Below are positions 34,513 to 47,455 of a DNA stretch of 64,000 nt, piece after piece; positions within the stretch are counted from its first letter, which is position 1; each line of letters opens with the position of its first letter. Source of the DNA: Terebella lapidaria (Eukaryota > Annelida > Polychaeta > Terebellida > Terebellidae); contig OX424569.1 of the NCBI GenBank assembly GCA_949152475.1, forward strand, positions 33,463,950 through 33,527,949, written 5' to 3'. Both the position numbers and the translations under genes were made by a program. A model generated the notes under the pieces. It was not told the DNA's origin. It searched no databases and saw only the letters and a program-made list of their open reading frames with translations.

Positions 34513-37500
34513 ATGACATGGGGTGATGATGATGATGACGAGGAGAAGGAGGGGGAGAGGGTGATGATGAGGGGGGAGGGTGATGATGAGGGGGNNNNNN
34601 NNNNNNNNNNNNNNNNNNNNNNNNNNNNNNNNNNNNNNNNNNNNNNNNNNNNNNNNNNNNNNNNNNNNNNNNNNNNNNNNNNNNNNNNNNNNNNNNNNNN
34701 NNNNNNNNNNNNNNNNNNNNNNNNNNNNNNNNNNNNNNNNNNNNNNNNNNNNNNNNNNNNNNNNNNNNNNNNNNNNNNNNNNNNNNNNNNNNNNAGGGTG
34801 ATGATGAAGGGGAGGGGGAGAGGGTGATGATGGGAAGGAGGAGGGGGGAGAGGGTGATGATGAGGGGGAGGAGAAGGAGGGGGAGGAGGAGGGGGAAAGG
34901 GTGATGATGAGGGGGAGGAGAAGGAGGGTGAGAGGGTGATGATGAAGGGGAGGAGAAGGAGGGGGAGGGTGATGATGAGGGGGAGGAGAAGGAGGGGGAG
35001 AGGGCGATGATGAGGAGGGGGAGAGGGTGATGATGAGGGGAGGAGAAGGAGGGGGAGAGGGTGACGATGAGGGGAGGAGAAGGAGGGTGATGACGAGGGG
35101 GAGGAGGAGGGGGAGAGGGTGAGGAGGAGGGGGAGAGGGTGATGATGAGGGGGAGGAGAAGGAGGGAGAGAGGGTGACGATGAGGGGAGGAGAAGGAGGG
35201 TGATGACGAGGGGGAGGAGGAGGGGGAGAGGGTGAGGAGGAGGGGAGAGGGTGATGATGAGGGGGAGGAGAAGGATTGGGGGAGGGTGATGATGAGGGGG
35301 AGGGGGAGAGGGTGATGATGAGGGGAGGAGGAGGAGGGTGAGAGGGTGATGATGAAGGGGAGGAGAAGGAGAGGGTGATGATGAAGGGGAGGAGAAGGAG
35401 GGGGAGAGGGTGACGATGAGGCGAGAAGGAGGGTGAGAGGGTGATGACGAGGGAGAGGAGGAGGGGAGAGGGTGAGGAGGAGGGGATAGGGTGATGATGA
35501 GGGGGAGGAGAAGGAGGGGGGAGGGTGATGATGAGGGGGAGGAGGAGGAGGGGGAGAGGGTGATGATGAGGGGAGGAGGAGGAGGGTGAGAGGGTGATGA
35601 TGAAGGGGAGGAGAAGGAGGGTGAGAGGGTGATGATGAAGGGGAGAGGGAGATGAGGAGGGGAGGAGGAGGGGGAGGAGAGGAAGGGTGAGAGGGTGATG
35701 AACGGGAGGAGGAGGGGGAGAGCGTGATGATGAGGGGGAGGAGAAGGAGGGGGAGAGGGAGATGAGGAGGGGGAGAGGACAATGACGAGGAAGAGGGTGA
35801 TGATGAGGGGAGGAGAAGGAGGGGGAGAGGGTGATGATGAGGAGGAGGGGGAGAGGGTGATGATGAGGGGGAGGAGAAGGAGGGGGAGAGGGTGACGATG
35901 AGGGGAGAAGGAGGGGGAGAGGGTGATGATGAGGGGGAGGAGAAGGAGGAGGGGAGAGGGTGATGATGAGGGGGAGGAGGAGGGTGAGAGGGTGATGATG
36001 AGGGGGAGGAGGACGGGGAGAGGGTGATGATGAGGGGGAGGAGAAAGAGGGTGAGAGGGTGATGATGAGGGGGAGGAGAAGGAGGAGGAGGGGGAGAGGG
36101 TGACGATGGGGGGAGGAGAAGGAGGTGAGAGGGTGATGATGAAGGGGAGGGGGAGAGGGTGATGATGAGGGGGAGGAGGGGGAGAGGGAGATGAGGAGGG
36201 GGAGAGGGTGATGATGAGGGGGAGGAGAAGGAGGGTGAGAGGGTGATGATGAAGGGGAGGGGGAGAGGGTGATGATGAGGAGAAGGAGGGGGAGAGGGTG
36301 ACGATGAGGGGAGAAGGAGGGTGAGAGGGTGATGATGAGGGGGAGGAGAAGGAGGAGGACGGGGAGAGGGTGACGATGGGGGGAGGAGAAGGAGGGTGAG
36401 AGGGGTGATGATGAAGGGGAGGGGGAGAGGGTGATGATGAGGGGGAGGAGGGGGAGAGGGAGATGAGGAGGGGGAGAGGGTGATGATGAGGGGGAGGAGA
36501 AGCAGGGGGATGAGGAGGGGGAGAGGGTGATGATGAGGGGGAGGAGAAGGAGGGTGAGAGGGTGATGATGAAGGGGAGGAGAAGGAGGGGGAGAGGGTGA
36601 TGATGAGGGGGAGGAGGAGGGGGAGAGGGCGATGATGAGGGGAGGAGAAGGAGGGGGAGAAGGTGATGATGAGGGGGAGAGGGTGACGATGAGGGGGAGG
36701 AGAAGGAGGGGAAGAGGAGGAGGGGGAGAGGGTGGTGATGAGGGGGGAGGAGGGGGAGAGGGTGACAATGAGGGAGAGAGGGTGATGATAAGGGGGCAGA
36801 GAAGGAGGAGGGTGAGAGGGTGATGATGAGGGGGGAGAAGGAGGGTGAGAGGGTGATGATGAGGGGGAGGAGGAGGGGGAGAGGGTGGTGATGAGGGGGA
36901 GGAGAAGGAGGGGGAGAGGGTGATGATGAGGGGGAGGAGGGGGAGAGGGTGATGAAGAGGGGGAGGAGGAGGAGGGTGAGAGGGTGATGATGAAGGGGAG
37001 GAGGAGGGGGAGAGGGAGATGAGGAGGGGGAGAGGGTGATGATGAGGGGGAGGAGAAGGAGAGGGAGAGGGTGATGATGAGGGGGAGGAGAAGGAGGGGG
37101 AGAGGGTGATGATGAGGGGGAGGAGAAGGAGGGGGAGAGGGAGATGAGGAGGGGGAGAGGGCGATGATGAGGAGGAGGAGGGGGAGAGGGTGATGATGAG
37201 GGGAGGAGAAGGAGGGGGAGAGGGTGATGAGGAGGAGGAGGGGGAGAAGGAGGGGGGAGAGGGTGACGATGAGGGGAGGAGGGGGAGAGGGTGATGATGA
37301 GGGGGAGAGGGTGACGATGAGGGGAGGAGAAGGAGGGGGAGAGGGTGATGATGAGGGGGAGAGGGTGACGATGAGGGGGAGGGGAAGAGGGTGATGATGA
37401 GGAGGAGGGGGAGAGGGTGATGATGAGGGGGGGGGGGGAGGAGGGTGATGATGGGGAGGAGGAGGGGGAGAGGGTGACAATGAGGGGGAGAGGGAGATGA

Positions 37501-40500
37501 GGGGGAGGAGGGAGAGAGAGTGATGATGAGGGGGCGGAGAAGGAGGAGAAGGAGGAGAGGGTGATGATGAGGGGAGGAGAAGGAGGGGTAGAGGGTGATG
37601 ATGAGGGGAGAACTAGGGGGAGAGGGTGATGATGAGGGGGGAAGAGAAGGAGGGGGAGAGGGTGATGAGGAGGGAGAGAGGGTGATGATGAGGGAGAGGA
37701 GAAGGAGAGGGTGATGATGAGGGGGAGGAGGAGGGGGAGAGGGTGATGATGAGAGGGAGGAGAAGGAGTGTGATAGGGTGATGATGAGGGGGAGGAGGAG
37801 GGGAGAGGGTGATGATGAGGGGGGGGAGGAGGGGGAGGAGGGAGAGAGGGTGATGATGAGGAGAAGGAGGGTGAGAGGGTGATGATGAGGGGGAGGAGAA
37901 GGAGGGTGAGAGGGTGATGATGAGGGGGAGGAGAAGGAGGAGGGGAGAGGGTGATGATGAGGGGGAGGAGGAGGGTGAGAGGGTGATGATGAGGGGGAGG
38001 AGAAGGAGGAGGAGGGGGGAGAGGGTGATGATGAGGGGGAGGAGAAGGAGGGTGAGAGGGTGATGATGAAGGGGAGGAGGAGAGGGTGATGGTGAGGGGG
38101 AGGAGGAGGGGGGAGAGGGTGATGATGAGGGGGAGGAGAAGGAGGAGGAGGGGGAGAGGGTGACGATGAGGGGGATGAGAAGGAGGGTGAGAGGGTGATG
38201 ATGAGGGGAGGAGAAGGAAGAGGAGGGGGAGAGGGTGATGATGAGGGGGAGGAGAAGGAGGGTGAGAGGGTGATGATGAGGGGGAGGAGAAGGAGGAGGA
38301 GGGGTGACGATGGGTGGAGAAGGAGGAGGAGGGGTGACGAGAGGGTGACGATGGGGGGAGGAGAAGGGTGAGAGGGTGATGATGAAGGGGAGGGGGAGAG
38401 GGTGATGATGAGGGGGAGGAGGGAGAGAGGGTGATGATGAGGGGGAGGAGAAGGTGGGGGAGGAGGAGGGGGGAGAGGGTGATGATGAGGGGGAGGAGAA
38501 GGAGGGTGAGAGGGTGATGATGAAGGGGAGGAGAAGGAGGGGGAGGGTGATGATGAGGGGGAGGAGAAGGAGGGGGAGAGGGAGATGAGGAGGGGGAGGA
38601 GAAGGAGGAGAGGGTGATGATGAGGAGGAGGAGGGAGAGAGGGTGACGATGAGGGGGAGGAGAAGGAGGAGAGGGTGATGATGAGGAGGAGGAGGGGGAG
38701 AGGGTGACGATGAGGGGGAGGAGGAGGGGGAGAGGGTGATGATGAGGGGGAGGAGAAGGAGGGGGAGAGGGTGATGATGAGGGGGGAGGAGGGGGAGAGG
38801 GTGATGAAGAGGGGGAGGAGGAGGAGGGTGAGAGGGTGATGATGAAGGGGAGGAGGAGGGGGAGAGGGAGATGAGGAGGGGGAGAGGGTGATGATGAGGG
38901 GGAGGAGAAGGAGGGGGAGAGGGTGATGATGAGGGGGAGGAGAAGGAGGGTGAGAGGGTGATGATGAAGGGGAGGAGAAAGAGGGGGAGAGGGTGATGAT
39001 GAGGGGGAGGATAAGGAGGGGGAGAGGGAGATGAGGAGGGGGAAAGGGCGATGATGAGGAGGAGAAGGGGGAGAGGGTGATGATGAGGGGAGGAGAAGGA
39101 GGGGGAGAGGGTGATGAGGAGTAGGAGGGGGAGAAGGAGGGAGAGAGGGTGACGATGAGGGGAGGAGGGGGAGAGGGTGACGATGAGGGGAGGAGAAGGA
39201 GGGGGAGAGGGTGATGATGAGGGGGAGAGGGTGACGATGAGGGGGAGGGGAAGAGGGTGATGATGAGGAGGAGGGGGAGAGGGTGATGATGAGGGGGGGG
39301 GAGGAGGGTGATGATGGGGAGGAGGAGGGGGAGAGGGTGACAATGAGGGGGAGAGGGAGATGAGGGGGAGGAGGGAGAGAGGGTGATGATGAGGGGGCGG
39401 AGAAGGAGGAGGAGGAGGAGAGGGTGATGATGAGGGGAGAAGAAGGAGGGGTAGAGGATGATGATGAGGGGAGAACTAGGGGGAGAGGGTGATGATGAGG
39501 GGGAAGAGAAGGAGGGGGAGAGGGTGATGAGGAGGGAGAGAGGGTGATGATGAGGGAGAGGAGAAGGAGAGGGTGATGATGAGGGGGAGGAGGAGGGGGA
39601 GAGCATGATGATGAGGGGGAGGAGAAGGAGTGTGATAGGGTGATGATGAGAGGGAGGAGGAGCGGAGAGGGTGATGATGAGGGGGGGAGGAGGGGGAGGA
39701 GGGAGAGAGGGTGATGATGAGGTGGAGGAGAAGGAGGGTGAGAGGGTGATGATGAGGGGGAGGAGAAGGAGGGTGAGAGGGTGATGATGAGGGGGAGGAG
39801 AAGGAGGAGGGGAGAGGGTGATGATGAGGGGGAGGAGGAGGGTGAGAGGGTGATGATGAGGGGGAGGAGAAGGAGGAGGAGGGGGAGAGGGTGATGATGA
39901 GGGGGAGGAGAATGAGGGTGAGAGGGTGATGATGAAGGGGAGGAGGAGAGGGTGATGATGAGGGGGAGGAGGAGGGGGAGAGGGTGATGATGAGGGGGAG
40001 GAGGAGGAGGAGGGGGAGAGGGTGACGATGAGGGGGAGGAGAAGGAGGGTGAGAGGGTGATGATGAGGGGGAGGAGAAGGAAGAGGAGGGGGAGAGGGTG
40101 ATGATGAGGGGGAGGAGAAGGAGGGTGAGAGGGTGATGATGAGGGAGAGGAGAAGGAGGAGGAGGGGGAGGGGGAGAGGGTGACGATGGGGGGAGGAGGA
40201 GGGTGAGAGGGTGATGATGAAGGGGAGGGGGAGAGGGTGATGATGAGGGGGAGGAGGGGGAGAGGGTGATGATGAGGGGGAGGAGAAGGAGGGGGAGGAG
40301 GAGGGGGAGAGGGTGATGATGAGGGGGAGGAGAAGGAGGGTGAGAGGGTGATGATGAAGGGGAGGAGAAGGAGGGGGAGGTTGATGAGGAGGGGGAGGAG
40401 AAGGAGGAGAGGGTGATGATGAGGAGGAGGAGGGAGAGAGGGTGACGATGAGGGGGAGGAGAAGGAGGAGAGGGTGATGATGAGGAGGAGGAGGGGGAGA

Positions 40501-41480
40501 GGGTGACGATGAGGGGGAGGAGAGGGTGATGATGATGAGGAGGAGGGGGAGAGGGTGACGATGAGGGGGAGGAGAAGGAGGAGAGGGTGATGATGAGGAG
40601 GAGGAGGAGGGGGAGAGGGTGATGATGACAGGGAGGAGGAGAGGGTGATGATGAGGAGGGGGAGAGGATGACGATGAGGAGGAGGGGGACAGGATGATGA
40701 TGAGGGGGAGGAGGGGGAGGGGGAGAGGGTGATGATGAGGGGAAGGAGGAGGGGGTGATGATGATGATAAGGGGGAGGAGGGGGAGAGGGTGACGATGAG
40801 GGGGAGGAGATGAGGCGGGGGGAGGATGACGATGAGGAGGAGGGGGAGAGGGTGATGATGATGAGGAGGAGGAGGAGGAGAGGGTGATGATGAGGGGAAG
40901 GAGGAGGAGGGGTGATGATGATAAGGGGGAGGAGGGGGAGAGGGTGACGATGAGGGGGAGATGACGCAGGGGTGATGATGATGAGAAGGAGGAGGAGGGG
41001 GAGAGGGTGATGATGATGAGGAGGAGAAGGAGGAGAGGGGGGGATGATGATGAGGGGGAGGAGAGGGTGATGATGAGGGGGAGGAGAAGGAGGAGGAGGG
41101 GGAGAGGGTGACGATGAAGGGGGAGGAGAAGGAGGAGGAGGGGGAGAGGGTGACGATGAAGGGGGAGGAGAAGGAGGAGGAGGGGGAGAGGGTGATGATG
41201 AGGGGGAGGAGAAGGAGGAGGAGATGGTGATGATGAGGGGGAGGAGAAGGAGGGGGAGAGGGTGACATGAGGGGGAGGAGAGGGTGATGATGAGGGGGAG
41301 GAGAAGGAGGAGGAGGGGGAGAGGGTGACGATGAAGGGGGAGGAGAAGGAGGAGGAGGGGGAGAGGGTGATGATGAGGGGGAGGAGGAGGAGGAGATGGT
41401 GATGATGAGGGGGAGGAGAAGGAGGGGGAGAGGGTGACATGAGGGGGAGGAGAAGGAGGGGGAGAGGGTGATGATGAGAA
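34513..41480. repeat. 7-kb polypurine minisatellite (GGGGAGGAGAAGGAGGG..GATGATGA)
   Basis: The + strand is almost only A and G with regular TGATGATG or TGACGATG interruptions. Units vary around 40-60 bp: a GGGGGAGGAGAAGGAGGG block plus GAGAGGGTGATGATGA. The interval about 36850-38720 is repeated with small indels at about 38710-40510. Marker variants (GTGACAATGAG, GGGGCGGAG, AACTAGGGG) recur at a constant offset near 1863 bp. Very long minus-strand frames rich in Ser, Pro, His and Leu cross it and are low-complexity artefacts. Confidence 0.95.
34595..34794. other. Assembly gap of 200 N
   Basis: Exactly 200 N inside the polypurine array. This is probably a fixed-size placeholder, so the true array length is unknown. 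Confidence 0.98.
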
Positions 41481-41516
41481 ACAGGAGGAGGTTAAGGAAG
41501 AGGAGATCCTCTCCCC

Positions 41517-41655
41517 GGTTGAGACACGTCCGTGAGACCACGCTACCAACCCTTAGAGATCTCTGACCATTTCAACCGAATAGCAGTAGCCGAGAATCGT
41601 CCGTCAGTTCCGGCTGACCCCGGATCCGCTACAATACGTACACGAGCCTGTCCTA
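41517..41655 (+). mobile_element. Degenerate Gypsy LTR fragment
   Basis: GAGACCACGCTACCAACC followed by a CAGAGA-like block, TTCAACCG and AGCAGTAGC align in order with 57078-57160 of the 5' LTR. This is an old, broken relic of the same or a related Ty3/Gypsy family, abutting the end of the polypurine array. Confidence 0.55.
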
Positions 41656-44416
41656 TACGAAACTATTTCAGATACTAGTAGTACTGGACAAGTTTATGTA
41701 CATCATATTGACCCAAGTACATTTGTGTGTCATAAATCTAAGCTGGACCATGGATGCCTCGATTCGGATTGGATAGGGGAATTATACTGCCATTCGAGCC
41801 CAAGTTTAAAGTTGGAATCAATTTTAAAATCGTTAGCGTTCTTGTTTGTCACGCAAACTTGAAACTACATCTCGAGAGAGTCAGGAATATATAGAAAATA
41901 TGCACAGTTCGACAACAGATACTCAGAAAATTGCCGTCAATCGTGCATGAAAACAGTGGATAGAGAATGATCGGCCTGCCTACATTGCCGGTTGCCACAG
42001 TATCTAGACAAATACCAATGACGTCATGAGACTGTGTGTAGAAATCGCTCGCAAGGCGGGCCGCTTTGAGGAAAAAAATGATTTGAATGTTGATTTGGCA
42101 ACTCAATTTAGGCACGTAATACACATTTTCAGACCCAAATTTGTACGATATCTCATTCTATAGACAATATAAAGCTACCACAGAATGAATAAATTTTGTC
42201 AATTCTAAAAGCGATTATAGCTTTAAGAATACGAAGAGGCCCTATATTTAGTGTCCTCAGCCAGGAAAGTGTTTATAAGACCTATGGCGCACCAGATTTG
42301 TGACAGGTGAATCGGCGTGGATTGAATGGGGGTTATAATGTGAGAGCAACAACATGAAGTGAGTAAGAATTCATTCATCTCTGTGCATAATAATCAGCTG
42401 CCAGAACACACAGTAAAATTCTACAAATAGTGTCCATATGTTTAAAATGTTGTAAATTTTTAATGACGATTTGTGTGACACCGTTATAGACTCACTGACA
42501 ATTATAGATTAGTGTATAATGATTTGTGTGACACCGTTATGGATTCACTGAATGATGATTTGTGTACTACTTTGATAGACTAACTGAATAATGATTTGTA
42601 AGCTTTCATTTTCATATTAGAACAAATCCACTGTATGATGTCATACCGATCAAATCTTGGATATAGTTTCGAATGCTTGTTTTCAGTTTGTAATACTGTA
42701 TGGATAGAGAGGGATGATATTTAATAAATCTACTTTTATATGCAAATGTTTTCATTTTACCTTTGATCAGAAATACATCTCGGTATTCAACTCAATTCGA
42801 AAATATTTATTCAATATTCAAATTCATGTACATACACAGGATATACACAATAACAATGGAAATAATATTGAAGGGGTAACTACTAGAAGCTGTAGCCTAT
42901 AAATGTATCTCCCCAACAAAACTAAACAAAACAAGAACAAATGATTACACAATATAATTGATAATGATAACAAAAAATAAACAACACAAAATAAGTTATG
43001 ATAGGTATTGACTAAGCATTGACTAATCTCACAGCACCTAGCAGCAACACATGGCTAGCCCATTATTGATGTCACTGTGACACAAGGAAAGTCGGTGTCA
43101 CTATGACACAAAATGATATGGTATCTTTGTCACAAAAATTGTCATTGGTGCCCACCATAACACAAATAGATACTGGTGTCATTAAGGAATACTGTGTCAA
43201 TATGACACAGAGTAATATGATGTTAAAGACTCTATTTCAGGATCTGCCGTAACCTATTGTTTTTGAGGGTAACTGAAGATAATGATGTAAAGTTCGGCGA
43301 CCCCACGATAAAGAGGTATACCCCATTACTGGAGTGTCACCGAATGTCTTATAAACCTGTCAGCACGTTCACGCTATAACCGTGGTGTCACTATCATGTA
43401 GCCACCACGTCATAACGCTACAATGATATAATAATAAAGGTCATATGAGGCCAAGGAAATATGGTTCTGGTCGAACGTGCGTATCCTAAAAAATGCATAC
43501 CACTCGGGGTTTTTTCTAAGCAAAAAAAATTGCGTGTGTCAGTTCCTAAATGCCGATTTTTTTTTTTTTATCATAAATTGTCATTCGTACTTTCAGTGAG
43601 ACCCTAGCGTCTTTGACATTGCAAAATTTGATGTATTGTTGACCGGGTTTGCCATATTCTACTGGTTCAGTTGTCACCAGTAAACTTGTCAATGATGATT
43701 TCTACAAACCCAAAATCCTGATTCATAAGCATTATTCACTACTTTACTAGGGAAAATGACAGAAAATGCAATATTTTGCACCGACCACAAGCGAGCGTCG
43801 CATTCATCTTCGAGTCATAATTATATCCAGGAATTGAAGAGAATCCATCTTGGTACTATTTCTGTGAATTAATTCTTATGTTCGGAGCTTGTGGAGATAG
43901 AACTGCTTTTACCACCAATCTAGCACTCTGTCAGGATTTCTATACATATCAAATGCACCACAGCCAGAAATGCTGTTGTGGATGATTTCATTGTCAGCCT
44001 TTTAAATTCTGAAACAGTCAAAGGTACTCAGCAATGATACCATGGGACTCCCCAGTATCAAAAACATTGGTATAGACACCGAAATCATGCCTGTACCTGT
44101 AATAGCAGCTCAATAAATCATTTTTGCAAGGGACGGGCCTCCGAAAACATTTCTATTATTTAATAACATGGAAAAATAAAACTAATAAAGTTGGTTTCTG
44201 AGGATCACGGGGGGGGGGGGGGGGTGTAGAGGGTGTAGGGACACCTATTTTATCACATGCTATGAATTTATCTTAAACTACAAACAGTGAGAATACACAG
44301 TGATTTCCGACAGTGTGATAACCTTTGCCGGAAACATCATGTTTGCACTATTTTTTTCTTCACATTTTTGCTTCACATTTCACATAATCACATGCACTTT
44401 TTTATGTGAAACAATA
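41656..44416. other. Gene-poor DNA with small local repeats
   Basis: Three or four diverged copies of ATGATTTGTGTGACACCGTT with a GACTCACTGA-like block lie at 42464-42600. GTGTCACTATGACACAAA-like pieces recur at 43070-43220. A run of G lies at about 44208-44224. No protein gene recognised. Confidence 0.45.
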
Positions 44417-44540
44417 ATGAAAGCGCGAGTGTTCTACGACGTGACAATGAAACTTCACGCGATTCAGCCTTAGTAACGTATAACCATGCAGAAAACGTAT
44501 AACGACTGTGACGTCATAATACAAAGTATTTGACGACCAT
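44417..44540 (+). repeat. Dispersed repeat, first copy (pair with 46416-46536)
   Basis: Contains GCGAGTGTTCTACGACGT, CACGCGATTCAGCCTTAGTA and GTGACGTCATAATACAAAGT, then ATTTGACGACC, in the same order as the second copy two kilobases on. It includes a CRE-like TGACGTCA. Confidence 0.85.
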
Positions 44541-44609
44541 ACTGTTCCCAGCATCCTCTGCGCTAAAGCCAGCAGTCGACGCTGTCATTCTTGCCCTATA
44601 ACATTAGAA

Positions 44610-44660
44610 TTTTTGACATTAGAGCGTTGGGGGCGAAGCCCCCAACTCTCTACATGTCTA
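44610..44660. repeat. G/C-rich hairpin (GGGGGCGAAGCCCCC)
   Basis: TTGGGGGCGAAGCCCCCAA is a perfect 8-base stem with a GAA loop. The surroundings hold no gene. Confidence 0.7.
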
Positions 44661-45680
44661 TGTGCTGACTTTTTCATGGAGGTTTCATGCCAACCTATCG
44701 ACGCCCGTTTTGGCATGTAAACCTTTGTACACATACTTCAAATGAAGATTTTCTTCGTCCTTGACATAAAATCTCTCGATTTGATGGCAAGCTTTGAATA
44801 TTCCACAGATATATAATGCATAAATCGATGTGTTAGGTTTGAGAAAATTACGCAAAATGGTCAGCTCGTCTGAAAAACGTCAAAATGGCGGAGCCGATGG
44901 AAATTCACGTTCCCAGAATGCAAAGCGAATTTTACCGCAATGACACGTACTTTGGAACGCACAATTTTCAGTGCAGTATTTTGTGCATGCATGTAAATGT
45001 AACCTTGCGTGTGGCCTTCTTTGGCGTTATGAAGTAAACACAACGATTCGTCTGCGATACCACGATTACATTTACCGTAATTTGACATATTTTATCACAT
45101 GAGAATGTGTTCCATGCTGGGTTGCGAAACCTTTTTATTTTAAACTGTTCTTTTAATTTGCTCAGTATGCATGTGTTTTACCTATGTCATGATATCAGAT
45201 GCAGATACTCCTCATAGTATACACTATTTAAGGATAGTTTATTGAGGTTCAATATCATTTTATCAGGCGTATCTGTTTCATTGAGTTCAAAATAAATGTT
45301 TACTTATTAAGAATATGATTGAAGTACGCCTATATGATTCATCATAATATAGGGAATGAATTTGAATCATGTGGGGCATGATATGGTTCAATTTTCTTTT
45401 CTTTTTTTGCAGGAGGGGGGGGGGGGGTGACATTATGTAAGATACATTCAGCTGTCGTGGTGCTGATGATGTGCTCGAGCTCTAATGTCGTCTCCCGCAG
45501 TTAGCTGCATTTTCTTGTTAATATTGTATCCTTACGCTACCAGTTTACGCATGTTAGTCCGCGATATATAGACCATGGTGTTATCAACTACTAATGCAAA
45601 TACAATACGAGTGAGGTAAACTAGAAGAAGGAAAACTAAAGAAAAAAGCCAAATTGACGAGAAAACCATATCGATTTTGC
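44661..45680. other. No gene seen; poly-G run near 45414
   Basis: AT-rich DNA. A homopolymer of about 14 G (with one A near its start) occurs at 45412-45428. Confidence 0.45.
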
Positions 45681-45689
45681 CGGTTCCTG

Positions 45690-46390
45690 CACTGTGTAGA
45701 GTTCCACCAACCCCGGATCCACTACTACGGATCATGGCGGACTTTCCCGGACCATCTCGAACTGTAATCCGGGGTGATCCGGGATAAAATGACGTTTTTT
45801 TTCAGTCAACGGTCGTCCGACGGCAATCAAACGCAGGCCACCCCGGATAATCACGGCACCAAGAAGGATGACCCCGGATAAACACGTTATAACTACGGAT
45901 TGCTTCCCAGACCACCCCGGTGTTAGTACGATTGGTCCCGGAGCCTACACGGATCAACACGGACCATCACGGATCACCCCGATAGAACACGGACAATCCC
46001 ATTTCACCCCGGACATGACACGGTCCGTCCCGGTTCATCCCGGCACAAAGATCCTTGTTAGTCCGTATACATTCGTAGTGCATCCGGGATGGTCCGTGGC
46101 AGTCCTTAGTGTTCTTCAGGACCGAATATACTTCCCAGATGATACGGATTGCCACGGTGCCACTACGGTGTCAACACGGTACTTCCCGGACCGTCACGGT
46201 TCAACTACGGTTCCAACACGGTTCGGCCCGATTTGACTTTTCACCACGGACCATCACGGACCATCACGACAATTTTGAACAGTTTAAAAACGCCGGGGTC
46301 ACTCCCCGGATTGCCCAGGATCACCCTGACACACTCAGGACGTTCCAGGACCGCTACGGATTACTTCCCGGACCACCCGGATTTGTCTGA
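45690..46390. repeat. Degenerate CGGA-rich short-period tract
   Basis: Many spaced variants of CACGGACCATCACGGATCA and CCCCGGA at irregular 10-16-bp intervals. The composition is sharply different from the AT-rich flanks and reminiscent of the CCGGA-rich LTRs further right. One 122-codon frame (45868-46236) is a by-product. It could be the remains of an LTR-type element. It lies between the paired repeats at 44417 and 46416. Confidence 0.6.
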
Positions 46391-46415
46391 ATGCGTTTTT
46401 CTTTAAAGAACAATT

Positions 46416-46536
46416 AAAGCACGAGTGTTCTATGACGTCACAATGAAACATCACGCGATTCAGCCTTAGTAACATATATAACCCTTTAGAAAACGTACAG
46501 CCACTGTGACGTCATAATACAAAGTATTTGACGACC
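46416..46536 (+). repeat. Dispersed repeat, second copy
   Basis: A direct repeat of 44417-44540, about 85-90% similar by eye, including TGACGTCA, CACGCGATTCAGCCTTAGTA and the ACAAAGTATTTGACGACC end. Confidence 0.85.
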
Positions 46537-46702
46537 CGGTGATCTGCATTGTTCATATTGTTTCCTAGCAACGCACATGTTTACGGGTCTTCTACTCAGG
46601 GTCCTTGAGTACAATCAAAGATTGTAAGAAGTTCTTGCAATCTTTGGTACAATTTTACTTAGGTTAGGTTTCCGAAAGATTTTAGAATCATAAATTCATA
46701 GC

Positions 46703-46885
46703 ATGTGATAAAAACAAAACCTGTTTCGTGTGTTTTCCAGCACACGGGAAAGATCTCGTTTGAACTGGCGGAAGAACACCAGAAAGCACTCGACCTTCGG
46801 TCTCGTGCTCTCTGGTATTCTTCCGCCAGTTCAAACTCGATCTTTCCCGCGTGCTGGAAAACACACTCACCTAGTTTTGTCATTA
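46703..46885. mobile_element. Small foldback element, ~80-bp arms
   Basis: GTGTGTTTTCCAGCAC, GGGAAAGATC, GTTTGAACTGGCGGAAGAA and CCAGA occur on the left, and their inverse complement on the right, around a centre at about 46793. Short frames on both strands arise from the palindrome. Confidence 0.8.
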
Positions 46886-47455
46886 TACATGCCCGACTAT
46901 TAGCGTCCATTCAAATACCCATACAGTGGTTTCGTGCCAAAGTTGAAATACTCTCATACATTATTTGAAAGATTGCATTCGATTTTTATGATGTTCTATT
47001 TAAATAAAAAAAATTGTGTGTTTAAGGATGTAGATTCACCTCAGTTGGATTTAGGGATCATTTGTTTATCAACATTTGATAATGCAATGGCATCGATCCC
47101 AATGATTGCATTTCGCCAAGTGTCACTTTGTCACATAGCATTTGTTATTATTTAGTTTTACTACATGTCAAGGAATTATCCTGAGCATTTGGCTCCAGGC
47201 TGTTTCGGCCCTAATTTTGAGTATGAAGTTCGCTTATTCTCGAGGTTTTTTTTAGGTGTATCATCGGTCTGGTACAGCCTTCCACAAATGACTTTATTGA
47301 GGTTGTAAAAAGATCAAAGTGGACACGGCGACATCAAGTCTGGTGTTTGAGTACTTAAATGTGTAGTTTGTCGAACAGGTACAAATATCATAAAATTAGT
47401 AGCGCTACAGAATTCTATAGAAACATTGCAAATAGACGAGAAGTTTTACATACAT
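46886..47455. other. No gene seen
   Basis: AT-rich sequence with no supported feature. Confidence 0.45.

Noticed and set aside
34420-41549. Minus-strand open frames of more than 2300 codons (Ser/Pro/His/Leu-rich)
   Set aside because: They are translations of the polypyrimidine strand of a minisatellite, run through the N gap, overlap each other in other frames and have no domain.
45868-46236. 122-codon frame
   Set aside because: By-product of the CGGA-rich tract, with repeated HG/PD/T residues and no domain.
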